A DNA stretch of 64,000 bases from Chloracidobacterium thermophilum B (lineage in GTDB: Bacteria; Acidobacteriota; Blastocatellia; Chloracidobacteriales; Chloracidobacteriaceae): positions 2,091,501-2,155,500 of the forward strand of contig NC_016024.1 of the NCBI RefSeq assembly GCF_000226295.1. The letters run 5' to 3'. The notes beneath the pieces are model-generated. The model was not told the origin of the DNA. It saw nothing but the letters and a program-made list of their open reading frames with translations, and searched no databases. The position numbers and the translations under genes are program-made. Positions within the stretch are counted from its first letter, which is position 1. Every line of letters starts with the position of its first letter. Below are positions 52,530 to 60,435 of the stretch, piece after piece.

Positions 52530-53636
52530 TCAGAGCCATTTCTTGCGCCGGAAAAACATGAGCATCCCGCCGACGATGCCAATCATGACCACCCAGAGAA
52601 ACGGGTAAAACCACCACACCTTGAGTTCAGGCATATAGTCGAAGTTCATCCCATACACACCGACGATAAAGGTCAGTGGCATCCAGATGGTCGAAAAAAT
52701 CGTGAGAAACTTCATCACCTCGTTGGTGCGCCGGGAAGCCACAGCCAGGTGCGCTTCGGCGACGTTCGTCGCCAGTTCGATGAGCATGACACAGGTTTCT
52801 TCGAGCCGGACGGCGTGGTCGTACACATCCCGGAAGTAAATGGCCGTCTTGGCTTCAATGCAGGGCAGGTCCTCCCGCCGGCTGAGCCGGAGCAGCATTT
52901 CGCGCTGAAGCCCCATCAGCCGCCGCAGGGTCATCAGTTCCCGCTTGGTTTTGAGGACAGTGGGCAGAACATCCTGATCCTGCTCTGTGAAGATATGAGC
53001 CTCGATTTCCTGAATCCGGTCTTCGACCCCGGACAGCACGGGAAACACCTGATCGATCATGCGGTCCACAATGGCATGCAGCACCAGGTCAAGGTGCTGG
53101 TCCATGGTGGTATCACGTGCATCCACAATCTCGGCCACTTCTTCTACGGGCGCAAAGCCACGGTCATGAACCGTGACCAGAAAGCCGACGCCGAGATAGA
53201 CCGCCAGGCGATTGGTGGCGCAGTGCCCGACGCCCACCGTGGGCAACACCGTTTCATCGCTGATGCCAGCCACGCTCTGGAACATCATGAACAGGTAGTC
53301 TTCATGCTCATCAATCTTCGGGCGATGTTCTGGACTGAGGGCGTCTTCGACCGTCAGCGGGTGAAAACCAAACAGCGTTGCCACCGCCTGAAGGGCCGCC
53401 GGGGTTGGCGCGGTCAAATCCAGCCAGAAGGCCCGTTGCCGGCGCATCTGCCAGCATTCACGCAGGACAGTTTCGGTGAGTTCCTCCGGCACAGGGCGCA
53501 ACCCGACACCGTTGTGGATGCGCAGGGTGGCCGCCCGCCGGAGGTCGGCCAGGGGGTCAGACACCGGCCGGTGCTCCCCGGTCAGGTGGAGGTTGTCAAG
53601 CCGCGTCAGACGGCTGCTCGTCGAGAGTTGTTCCAT
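52530..53636 (-). CDS. corA: CorA-family magnesium/cobalt transporter
   Basis: This 368-residue CorA-type channel has a large cytoplasmic N-terminal domain (FWLDLTAPTPAALQAVATLFGFHPLTVEDALSPEHRPKIDEHEDYLFMMFQ), the long stalk helix region, and two C-terminal helices with the YGMNF selectivity loop (FIVGVYGMNFDYMPELKVW) ending in a basic tail FFRRKKWL. The start is ATG at 53636 with GAAGGG about 11 bases before it; GTG at 53648 is an alternative that would overlap the mgtC stop. mgtC directly upstream suggests a magnesium-homeostasis pair. CorA can also move Co, Ni or Zn; metal specificity is not deducible. Confidence 0.95.
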   Translation of the reverse strand: MEQLSTSSRLTRLDNLHLTGEHRPVSDPLADLRRAATLRIHNGVGLRPVPEELTETVLRECWQMRRQRAFWLDLTAPTPAALQAVATLFGFHPLTVEDALSPEHRPKIDEHEDYLFMMFQSVAGISDETVLPTVGVGHCATNRLAVYLGVGFLVTVHDRGFAPVEEVAEIVDARDTTMDQHLDLVLHAIVDRMIDQVFPVLSGVEDRIQEIEAHIFTEQDQDVLPTVLKTKRELMTLRRLMGLQREMLLRLSRREDLPCIEAKTAIYFRDVYDHAVRLEETCVMLIELATNVAEAHLAVASRRTNEVMKFLTIFSTIWMPLTFIVGVYGMNFDYMPELKVWWFYPFLWVVMIGIVGGMLMFFRRKKWL

Positions 53637-53644
53637 GGCTGGCG

Positions 53645-54397
53645 TCACCCTTCATCACTTGTCACGCGGCGCGATTCGAGCGTCGGTGTGGATTCATCAT
53701 CCACAAGCATTTCCCACCCAATGGCTGTAACGGAAGGTTCCATCGCCAGGCGGGCCGTAATGTCTTCGAGGCGGCGGGCTTCACTGGCCGTATTGCCGTC
53801 GCCGCTGAAGGTCGCTTCGAGGCGAACCTTGTCCGAACCCAGTAAGTCCACACTCCGCAGTGACTGCAACTTGAACTGACTGCGGGCAATCTCCTGGACG
53901 AGCAGCGGTCGGATGGTGGCCTCTTGGGAGTCGCCACACGTCAGCTCAATCTGGTATCGGGTTTCAAGGTCAGCCCCCTCAATGGGTTGCCGGTTGATGA
54001 GCCGCGCCAGCGGCCGCAGCGTCAGGTGTGCGGCCAGAACAAACATCGTCAGCAACACAGCTTCCAGCGGTAGCCCGGAGCCGGACAGAACGCCAATGGC
54101 AGAAGAACACCACAGGGTCGCGGCTGTGTTGAGGCCGCGCACCGACGCTCCCTCTTTCAAAATCACGCCCCCGGCCAGGAAGCCAATGCCCGAAACAACC
54201 TGGGCGGCGACGCGGGTCGGGCTGGTGTCGGTTTTGTCCACCAGCGCCGGCAGCGCAACATAGGCCGCCGCGCCAATGGCCACGAGAGCATTCGTACGCA
54301 ACCCGGCCTGTCGTTGCCGCCACTGGCGTTCCAGCCCGACGGCTGCGCCGCAGAGCGCCGCCAGCAGGAGATGCCCTGCAAACATCAACCAAGCCAT
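53645..54397 (-). CDS. mgtC: MgtC/SapB-family membrane protein
   Basis: This 250-residue protein has about five membrane helices with the family landmarks LLAALCGAAVGLERQWRQRQAGLRTNALVAIGAA, VVSGIGFLAGGVILKEGASVRGLNTAATLW and the C-terminal helix pair. A soluble ACT-like domain covers residues 150-250 (ETRYQIELTCGDSQEATIRPLLVQEI). MgtC inhibits F-type ATPase and supports growth at low magnesium in pathogens; environmental members are less understood. GGGAGG 5-6 bases upstream fixes the ATG at 54397. It precedes corA with abutting ends, so the two are almost certainly co-transcribed. Confidence 0.9.
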   Translation of the reverse strand: MAWLMFAGHLLLAALCGAAVGLERQWRQRQAGLRTNALVAIGAAAYVALPALVDKTDTSPTRVAAQVVSGIGFLAGGVILKEGASVRGLNTAATLWCSSAIGVLSGSGLPLEAVLLTMFVLAAHLTLRPLARLINRQPIEGADLETRYQIELTCGDSQEATIRPLLVQEIARSQFKLQSLRSVDLLGSDKVRLEATFSGDGNTASEARRLEDITARLAMEPSVTAIGWEMLVDDESTPTLESRRVTSDEG

Positions 54398-54426
54398 GCC
54401 TGCCTCCCGATAAGCACGCGCGCTGC

Positions 54427-55467
54427 CTAGTGGGCGTCTGTCTGGCGCTCGCGGAGCAGGGCCATGACCTGCTTGATGTCTTCCCACACTTCGCGCTTTT
54501 TGTCCGGCGCGCGCAACAGATACGCCGGGTGAAACGTCGGCATGAGGGGGATGCCGTGGTAGTCCTGGAAGCGCCCGCGAATTTTGGAAATGCCACCCAG
54601 TTTGGGATCACCCAGCAACGCGCTTGCGGCTGAAGCACCCAGCGCGACGATAACATGGGGACGGATGACCGCCAACTGGCGATGAAGAAAGCCCACGCAG
54701 GCGGCCACCTCATCCGGTTCCGGCGTCCGGTTTTCCGGGGGACGGCACTTGACGACGTTGCAGATATAGACCTCCTCCCGGCGCAAGCCCATGGCGGCAA
54801 TGATTTTGTCGAGCAACTGCCCGGCGCGTCCGACGAACGGCCGCCCGGTGGCATCTTCTTCCGCGCCCGGCCCTTCGCCGACGAAGACCACCGGCGCCCG
54901 GGCCGCCCCTTCGCCAAAGACGATGTTGGTCCGGCCGGCGGCGAGCTTGCAGCGTTGACAATCCCCCAGATCGGCGCGGATGGCTTCCAATGTTACGTCT
55001 GAAGAAACTGGCAGCGATGCCGGCGGGACTTCCCCAAACAACGAGTTCTGTTGAGGTTTGGAAGCGGTGTGGGCAGGCTGGTTGCGGTTCACCGGGGTTC
55101 TGGATAAAGTTTCGTCATCGGCTTTCGAGTGACTTGACAGTGTAAGCTGGCGGTGCAAGGAAGGGTCCATAAGCGGTTGGTGGCCACGACTTGGTTGCCC
55201 GGCACCCGGAGACTCCAAGGCCGAAGGTGCGATGACGCCTGCCTTGGCCGTGTCAGAGGATTCGGGTCCAAAGGACTCGGGCACGTGAGTATCAGAAACT
55301 ACTGAAGGATGTGGTGCACTGGAGGATACGGGCACGGATGGCTGCGGGACAGCCGTCTGCCCCGCGCTGACAAAGGAGACTCCGTTTCCGGTCAGAAACC
55401 GAAGCTGGTTGGCAATGTCTTCCAGTAGAGCGTGGATTTCAGTTTCCGGTGTGTTTTTCACAGGCAT
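54427..55467 (-). CDS. Type 4 Fe-S uracil-DNA glycosylase with long disordered N-terminus
   Basis: The catalytic part occupies residues about 150-346. It has LGDCQRCKLAAGRTNIVFGEG (first two cluster Cys), motif A VFVGEGPGAEEDATGRPFVGRAGQLLD, the Cys in VYICNVVKCRPPENRTPEPDEVAACVGFL and the late motif MPTFHPAYLLR. These are typical of thermophile-type UDGa, which removes uracil from DNA at high temperature. Type 4 enzymes are usually about 200 residues. Here residues 1-148 are an extra Ser/Pro/Gln-rich segment with no visible domain (SVPVSSSAPHPSVV; SLHRQLTLSSHSKADDE). The extension may tether the enzyme to replication proteins; this is inference. mgtC follows after 30 bases. Confidence 0.93.
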   Translation of the reverse strand: MPVKNTPETEIHALLEDIANQLRFLTGNGVSFVSAGQTAVPQPSVPVSSSAPHPSVVSDTHVPESFGPESSDTAKAGVIAPSALESPGAGQPSRGHQPLMDPSLHRQLTLSSHSKADDETLSRTPVNRNQPAHTASKPQQNSLFGEVPPASLPVSSDVTLEAIRADLGDCQRCKLAAGRTNIVFGEGAARAPVVFVGEGPGAEEDATGRPFVGRAGQLLDKIIAAMGLRREEVYICNVVKCRPPENRTPEPDEVAACVGFLHRQLAVIRPHVIVALGASAASALLGDPKLGGISKIRGRFQDYHGIPLMPTFHPAYLLRAPDKKREVWEDIKQVMALLRERQTDAH

Positions 55468-55836
55468 CCCACTCCATACGATTTCTGCACAGGCTGGACA
55501 ACTCGGCTTTGAGACGGAAGTCCGTTTGGAGTAATCTTGAGAAAAGTCTCACATGACACGGCGTAGCGTAGTCCACTGGGCCACAATCCATCAAAGGTTG
55601 CGACGCACGACACTTTTCTATGGTCTTTTGCCGGGCAACTTGTATATAAACCACCTATCCACTGGCTGGCTTCACTGACAAGCCTCATGCTTGCTGTCGT
55701 CACAAACGCCAGCCATTGCTTCCGGGAAGCAATGGCGTGTGGTTACGGTGAGCGCGCCGACGTGTCACGGGACTGACTGGCGCAGGGCCGCCGGCCGCCG
55801 GCGCTGGCCGCTAGGGGGAAGACCAAGGGTACGACT
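55468..55836. other. 369-base divergent intergenic region between the UDG and anchor-protein genes
   Basis: It is less GC-rich than the rest of the window and contains the 25-base inverted repeat listed below. A TATATAA stretch near 55643-55650 could be a -10 for either strand, but no matching -35 was found. Small frames on the minus strand (around 55439-55703) have no ribosome binding site and unlikely composition. No RNA gene is evident. Confidence 0.5.
55713..55737. repeat. Perfect 12-bp inverted repeat upstream of the anchor-protein gene
   Basis: GCCATTGCTTCC (55713-55724) is repeated in reverse complement at 55726-55737 around a single G. It is too tight for a stable RNA loop in the centre but would form an 10-bp or so hairpin; as DNA it is a near-perfect palindrome suited to a dimeric repressor. 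It lies 100 bases before the gene at 55837. Confidence 0.6.
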
Positions 55837-57405
55837 ATGGGTTTTTTCGACCGCTTTTTTGGCAAGAAAAAAGAAGAACCACCCGTCACACCGTCTCCTA
55901 CTTACGTTCCACCGGAACCACCACCGCTTCCGGCCGCGCCGCCACCCCGTTTGGAGCCAAAGGAGGCAGCGCCACCACCGGTTGAGCCGCGTTTTGAGAC
56001 CCAGCCGCAGACGCCCCATCCGGCTCTGGAAACTCCCGCCCCGGCACCAGGGGCAGACGCTCCCACCACGGCTTCCACCACCAAAGCAACGGTTTCTGAA
56101 GAAACAACGGACGCCCTCCTCCCCGATGCGCTCGCAGAAGAAGAAGACTTCACACTTTCAGGGCTGACCACGGACACCCACGACACGGCGCTGCCCCAAG
56201 TTGAGGAATCCCAAGTTGAGGAATCCCAGGATGTATCGGCAGCCGGGGTGGTTGAAGAAGTTGTCGTCGGCGTCGGGACACGGCTGGAAGTCACCCCTTC
56301 TGGTGCACGAGGACTGGACATTGCGGATACCACCTCGGCCGTGGACGAAGCCGAGGCAGACGACACAGATTTTGACATCCCCATGGTGCGCACCGATGGG
56401 GACGGTCGGACGGAGGTATCTCACCCCCAACTCGATGGACAGTCCGGCCGGCTTGTGGAGGATGAGGAAGACGACCTGGAAGGCTTTGACGACGCCTTCG
56501 AGCGCATCTTGGCCCAAGGTGACATGGATGGCCTTGGTGAAGATACCGAGCCGGCCGTCACCACCGACCAAACCGAGGTACGGACGCTTTTTTCCGAAAT
56601 TGCCGCCAATTACATTCGCCCGGTCAAAGCCTTCATCATCGAGTTGCGGTCGGGTGCGGCGCGCAAGGAATGGCTCGAAATGTGCCAACCGGCCATCAGC
56701 AGCCTGGGCAAATCCGCCTTGGGCATGGGGATGGAAGATGTCAGCGACGCCGTTCACGAATTTGAAACCCTGCTTGATGAGGCGCGAGCTTCCCGGGAGG
56801 GGATGGTGAGTGGTGAACTGCGGGAGCGCATCCTGCAGCACTACCAGACCTTGACCGACATGCTTCCGGCAACCTTCGTCATTGACGACACCACGCTTCA
56901 ATCCGAAGGCATGATCGTCAACTCGTTGCTGAAACAAATCCCTGAAGTCGGAAAGGTGACGATTGACAAACTCTACCGGGCCGGGCTGATCACTATCGAA
57001 AGCTTCCTTGTGGGCGCCAAGGAAGACTTGGCGGTAGCCACCGGGCTGCCCATCTGGCTGGCCGAAAAAATTGTCGAGAAGTTCAAATCTTACCAGCAAC
57101 AACTGGAAAGCGGACTGGTCCAGAGCGGCAAGGAGGGATTGCTCAATCGGCTGGAACAGCTCATGCGAGACCTCCACGATGCCCACGAAGCCTATGAAAT
57201 TGCCACGGCGGAAGAATCCAGCAACCCTTCGGCGGCCGAAGACCGAAGGTTTTACCGTCAGGCGCGCCAGGAAACACAGCTTCAAATCAACGTTCTCCTG
57301 GCCGAGTTGGGTGCTGTTGATCTGGCCAATGAGATTCAGCGCCTCTCGTTCGAGAAGCGCATCGAGCGATTGCGGCGCTACATAGCGGAAGAACGGCGGT
57401 CATGA
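55837..57405 (+). CDS. Putative membrane-anchored scaffold protein with helix-hairpin-helix region, unknown family
   Basis: This 522-residue protein is not recognised as a whole. Residues 1-14 (MGFFDRFFGKKKEE) form an amphipathic basic helix of the kind that anchors FtsY-like proteins to the membrane. Residues 15-240 are long, acidic, Pro/Thr/Glu-rich disorder with a short tandem repeat (QVEESQVEESQ, from a 15-base repeat at 56206-56235). Residues 248-330 are helical and HPt-like (FSEIAANYIRPVKAFIIELRSG; MEDVSDAVHEFETLLDEA) but without a clear phospho-His motif. Residues 375-420 hold helix-hairpin-helix-like segments (LLKQIPEVGKVTIDKLYRAGLITIESFLVGAKEDLAVATGL). A C-terminal coiled coil (430-522) ends EKRIERLRRYIAEE. 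It is followed by the pentapeptide and bactofilin genes; a polymer-anchoring role is inferred. Confidence 0.7.
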   Translation: MGFFDRFFGKKKEEPPVTPSPTYVPPEPPPLPAAPPPRLEPKEAAPPPVEPRFETQPQTPHPALETPAPAPGADAPTTASTTKATVSEETTDALLPDALAEEEDFTLSGLTTDTHDTALPQVEESQVEESQDVSAAGVVEEVVVGVGTRLEVTPSGARGLDIADTTSAVDEAEADDTDFDIPMVRTDGDGRTEVSHPQLDGQSGRLVEDEEDDLEGFDDAFERILAQGDMDGLGEDTEPAVTTDQTEVRTLFSEIAANYIRPVKAFIIELRSGAARKEWLEMCQPAISSLGKSALGMGMEDVSDAVHEFETLLDEARASREGMVSGELRERILQHYQTLTDMLPATFVIDDTTLQSEGMIVNSLLKQIPEVGKVTIDKLYRAGLITIESFLVGAKEDLAVATGLPIWLAEKIVEKFKSYQQQLESGLVQSGKEGLLNRLEQLMRDLHDAHEAYEIATAEESSNPSAAEDRRFYRQARQETQLQINVLLAELGAVDLANEIQRLSFEKRIERLRRYIAEERRS

Positions 57406-57544
57406 CGGTTTTGATGACACCGGGTTCGTATGTTGATTTTCAGACACCATCCAGCATGACCTGCTGGGGCGCAAAGGCGATGTATCAAACTGCGCGACCC
57501 GCCCCAACCACCATATTCAAAAAAACGGCGAAAGGGGTTCCTCC

Positions 57545-58804
57545 ATGCCTGAGTTCACCTTGGAAGAAGTCATCGAACGAGTAGCGCGCGGCGAATCGCT
57601 CGAACGTGCTGACCTGCGCGAACTCGACCTGGCGAAAGCCAACCTGGACAATGCCAACCTGCGGCGCGCCGACCTCGAAGGGGCCAACCTGGAAGAAGCC
57701 AGTTTGCGACGCGCCAACCTGGCCAGTGCCAGCTTACGGGATGCGTTTCTCGTGCGGGCCAACCTCGAAGGCGCCAACCTCCGGGGCGCTGACCTGGAAA
57801 GCGCCAACCTTGAAGGGGCGAACCTCCGGGGCGCTGATTTATCCCGGGCCAACCTCGAAGGGGCCAACCTCGAAGGGGCAGACCTGACCGGGGCGCGCCT
57901 CCCCTCAGCCCAGTTGATAGACGCCAAACTGGGCGTGGCCACCCTTGAAAACGCGGTCTTCGCCAACGCTGACCTGCGCAATGCCTACCTGGGCGGGGCC
58001 AACCTCACGGCGGTTGACTTCCAGAATGCCATTCTGGAAGCAGCCAACTTCGAGGAAGCCCTGCTGACTGGGGCCAACCTGCGGGATGCTGTTCTGCGCC
58101 GGGCCGTCCTTCCCGGGGCAGACCTCTCCGGTGCCAAGTTGGAGCGCGCCGTACTCGAAGGCGCCGACCTCTCCCAGGTCAGTCTGCTCGAAGCCGACTG
58201 CCGGCACGCCACATTCCAGGGCGCGCGCCTCAAAGGGGCAAAATTCAGCCGCACCCACCTCTACGGCAGTGACTTCTCCATTGAAGTGGCGGACGGCGCT
58301 GAAGTGGACGAAGTGGACTTCAGTGTGGCCGGCGATGGCTCGAAGTTGGTGCCAGCCTCGGCCTTGGCGGCCTTTCTCAATGGCAGGACAGATGGTGGCA
58401 CCGCCTCTCCTCAGGCCGTCGCCGTGGCAGTGGCCCCCATCCCAACCAATCGCCGCTACTTCGGTCACGGAGACGTACTGCGGGATGCCTCGCTCGAATT
58501 TGATGCTGATTCCATCGTTGAAGTGGATGGACGGTTTTTGAAGTGCAATATCACACTCGGTCAGGGTGCACAGCTCATCATCGGGCGCGAGGGACTGCTG
58601 GATAGCTGCCAGGTTCACGGGAGCGGCATCCTGGTGATTCACGGGCGGTTCACGTCTGAGGCCTCACCCGGCATTGATGGGGCGCGTCGCATCATCGTCG
58701 GCGCCACCGGCTGCCTCCGGGCAACCGTCAAACAGCCCGCAGGACATACCCACTTTGCCTTTGAACCAGGCTGCGTCCTGCGCCTCAAAACCGAAACGGC
58801 TTAG
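57545..58804 (+). CDS. Pentapeptide-repeat protein with bactofilin-like C-terminus
   Basis: This 419-residue protein has about 35 A(D/N)LxX pentapeptides over residues 18-245 (LERADLRELDLAKANLDNANLRRADLEGANL and on), which should form a right-handed quadrilateral beta-helix. The DNA shows matching imperfect 15- and 30-base repeats between about 57600 and 58250. After a linker (residues 265-300), residues 305-419 (FGHGDVLRDASLEFDADSIVEVDGRFLKCNITLGQGAQLIIGREG; VHGSGILVIHGRFTSEA) resemble a bactofilin-type beta-solenoid. This combination is unusual: two solenoid types in one chain. AAAGGGG lies 7-9 bases before the ATG. The gene precedes a bactofilin and could cap or extend its filaments. Confidence 0.88.
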   Translation: MPEFTLEEVIERVARGESLERADLRELDLAKANLDNANLRRADLEGANLEEASLRRANLASASLRDAFLVRANLEGANLRGADLESANLEGANLRGADLSRANLEGANLEGADLTGARLPSAQLIDAKLGVATLENAVFANADLRNAYLGGANLTAVDFQNAILEAANFEEALLTGANLRDAVLRRAVLPGADLSGAKLERAVLEGADLSQVSLLEADCRHATFQGARLKGAKFSRTHLYGSDFSIEVADGAEVDEVDFSVAGDGSKLVPASALAAFLNGRTDGGTASPQAVAVAVAPIPTNRRYFGHGDVLRDASLEFDADSIVEVDGRFLKCNITLGQGAQLIIGREGLLDSCQVHGSGILVIHGRFTSEASPGIDGARRIIVGATGCLRATVKQPAGHTHFAFEPGCVLRLKTETA

Positions 58805-58880
58805 TTTCCAACAGAACCAACATCAACTGATGCACGGTCATTGCGGATGATGCGTTCAACCCCTGACACTGAGGAAAGTC

Positions 58881-59306
58881 ATGGCGGAGAAACTTACAAT
58901 CGTTGAAGAAGGTAGTGAACTGACTGGTACACTCAAGTCCACCTGTGGCGTCACCGTCAGCGGCAAGGTCAGCGGTGAACTTCATGCACCGGCGCTGGTC
59001 GTCGCCGCCACCGGTGCCGTGCACGGCACCGTCAAGGTGGACAAACTCCTCTCCCAAGGCGAACTTTCGGGACGGATTGAAGCTGACACCATCGAGCTTT
59101 CGGGCCGCATCAACGACCAGACCACCATTACGGCCCGCTCCCTTGAAGTCAAAAGCTCAAGCGGTGATCAGCCAACGGCTATCTTTGGCAACTGTGTCAT
59201 TGAGGTCGGTGTTGATCCCAACGAGCCTGCCCCGCCAGCCGCACCACCTGCCAAGGAAGGCAAAGGCAAGAAAGGGCAACCGACACCCGAGCCGACGGGT
59301 GAATGA
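58881..59306 (+). CDS. Bactofilin (CcmA family) cytoskeletal protein
   Basis: This 141-residue bactofilin polymerises into nucleotide-independent filaments that organise envelope and chromosome processes. It begins MAEKLTIVEEGSELTGTLKSTCGVTVSGKVSGEL with the typical six-strand beta-helix through residue 100 (ATGAVHGTVKVDKLLSQGELSGRIEADTIELSGRINDQTTITA). The tail is Pro/Ala/Lys-rich (PAPPAAPPAKEGKGKKGQ) and probably interacts with partners or the membrane. GAGGAAA 6 bases before the ATG supports the start. It ends the three-gene plus-strand cluster with the anchor protein and the pentapeptide/bactofilin fusion. Confidence 0.93.
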   Translation: MAEKLTIVEEGSELTGTLKSTCGVTVSGKVSGELHAPALVVAATGAVHGTVKVDKLLSQGELSGRIEADTIELSGRINDQTTITARSLEVKSSSGDQPTAIFGNCVIEVGVDPNEPAPPAAPPAKEGKGKKGQPTPEPTGE

Positions 59307-59416
59307 CATTCGGCAAGTGACGCCAATATATCGGTCGGGCAAGCCTTGCCTGACAGTCGGTTCTCCGACACTTGGACTGCCGGCAAGGATACCCGACCAG
59401 TGGCACTCCGTGACCG

Positions 59417-59749
59417 TCAGGATTTGGCTTTAGCCATCCGGCGCTGTTTGGCTTCCAAAGCGCGGATGTACCGGCGCGGGTTCTTGTCGAACTTCGGTTT
59501 GCAGGCCGGGCAGCAGAAGTAATACCGCTTCCCCTGATAGTCGCTGTAAGCCGCGTCCGCAGGGTCTTCAACTTCATCCAGCATGACCGGACAGATAGGT
59601 TTGCTGGAGGGAGCGGTCGCCGCCAGCGGTGGCGGTTCGGCCTGTGCTCCAGTTTGTGCTCCGGTCTGGGGCAGGGCGGCAAAGGTTGCTCCGGGCAGCA
59701 TCAGCATCGCACCAGCGAGCAGGCTGGATGTCAGAAAACGGCGAAACAT
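59417..59749 (-). CDS. Small exported YHS-domain protein
   Basis: This 110-residue protein has a signal peptide (MFRRFLTSSLLAGAMLMLPGATFA), a Gln/Ala/Pro linker and a YHS-type metal-binding domain: ICPVMLDEVEDPADAAYSDYQGKRYYFCCPACKPKFDKNPRRYI, with Cys-x2-Cys and a further Cys pair. YHS domains often bind copper or other heavy metals in the periplasm and accompany efflux systems. No copper transporter is adjacent. The C-terminus is Lys/Arg-rich. The ATG at 59749 is chosen to give the signal peptide; an upstream frame to 59797 adds 16 residues. Confidence 0.85.
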   Translation of the reverse strand: MFRRFLTSSLLAGAMLMLPGATFAALPQTGAQTGAQAEPPPLAATAPSSKPICPVMLDEVEDPADAAYSDYQGKRYYFCCPACKPKFDKNPRRYIRALEAKQRRMAKAKS

Positions 59750-59848
59750 AACTTCAGAAAACTCTCCTGATTTGGGTTTGGCACAACCGGCAGCCAACGG
59801 TTTGTGTAGCGCAGATTGAAGTTTTCCAAAGAAAAACTTTCTGTATGC

Positions 59849-60259
59849 CTAACCACGCAACATGGCCCACCCGGAAACCAGTCCGTGGCCGGTAACTTCC
59901 CCCAAAAGCAACCCAATCGCCCCACACAGGACACTGGCGACAACATATCCAACCGACCAGAGCGCACCGTGCTCGCGCCACACCGTTACGGTTTCGTATT
60001 CAAAGGTCGAGAAGGTCGTAAAAGCCCCCAGAAAGCCTGTGGTAAGCGCCAGCCGCAGCCACACGGGCATACCAAGGGCGTCTTTCAGCAAGGCCATGAC
60101 CAGCCCAAACAGAAAAGACCCCATGACATTGATGAAAAATGTCGGAACGGGAAAACGGAGCGACCACGTTCCCAAAGCGGAAATGCTGATGACATACCGG
60201 AGCACTGCGCCCCCTGCTCCCCCAAGGGCAACGACGGCATAGCTTTTGAGAGAAGCCAT
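59849..60259 (-). CDS. crcB: Fluoride-specific channel CrcB/Fluc
   Basis: This 136-residue four-helix membrane protein has ALGGAGGAVLRYVISISAL, FFINVMGSFLFGL and the central GFLGAFTTFSTFEYETV motif that lines the fluoride pore and sodium site. Functional channels are antiparallel dimers. The ATG at 60259 begins the conserved sequence (MASLKSYAVVALGG); an upstream frame to 60292 is unconserved. I checked the 170 bases upstream for a fluoride riboswitch and could not find its conserved pieces. It stands between the YHS and MBL genes on the same strand. Confidence 0.93.
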   Translation of the reverse strand: MASLKSYAVVALGGAGGAVLRYVISISALGTWSLRFPVPTFFINVMGSFLFGLVMALLKDALGMPVWLRLALTTGFLGAFTTFSTFEYETVTVWREHGALWSVGYVVASVLCGAIGLLLGEVTGHGLVSGWAMLRG

Positions 60260-60435
60260 CACACAAAACCTTGCAGGCGATTTCAGACACAAGGCAACCC
60301 ACGCAACGGCGCGAAGCGCTCGCCGGGGACAGCCAGAGTATCAGGAAAAACAATACGGCCGCCGTACGGTGGGATACCAGGTGCAGTTCAGCGCCGTTCC
60401 CGGTTCGCCAGACGCGCCAGGGATTCAGATAACCT

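Noticed and set aside
51180-53879. A very long (about 899-codon) open frame on the plus strand
   Set aside because: It is antisense to carB and corA, which have full family motifs. Long shadow frames are expected in 62% GC DNA; its residues are rich in His/Arg/Gln/Gly with no domain.
55458-55703. Small minus-strand frames of 70-80 codons before the UDG gene
   Set aside because: They have no ribosome binding site and no family features, and they overlap the UDG start region in another frame.
60260-60435. Fluoride riboswitch before crcB
   Set aside because: The conserved GGNGATGG and CTGATGA pieces were not found in the 170 bases upstream.
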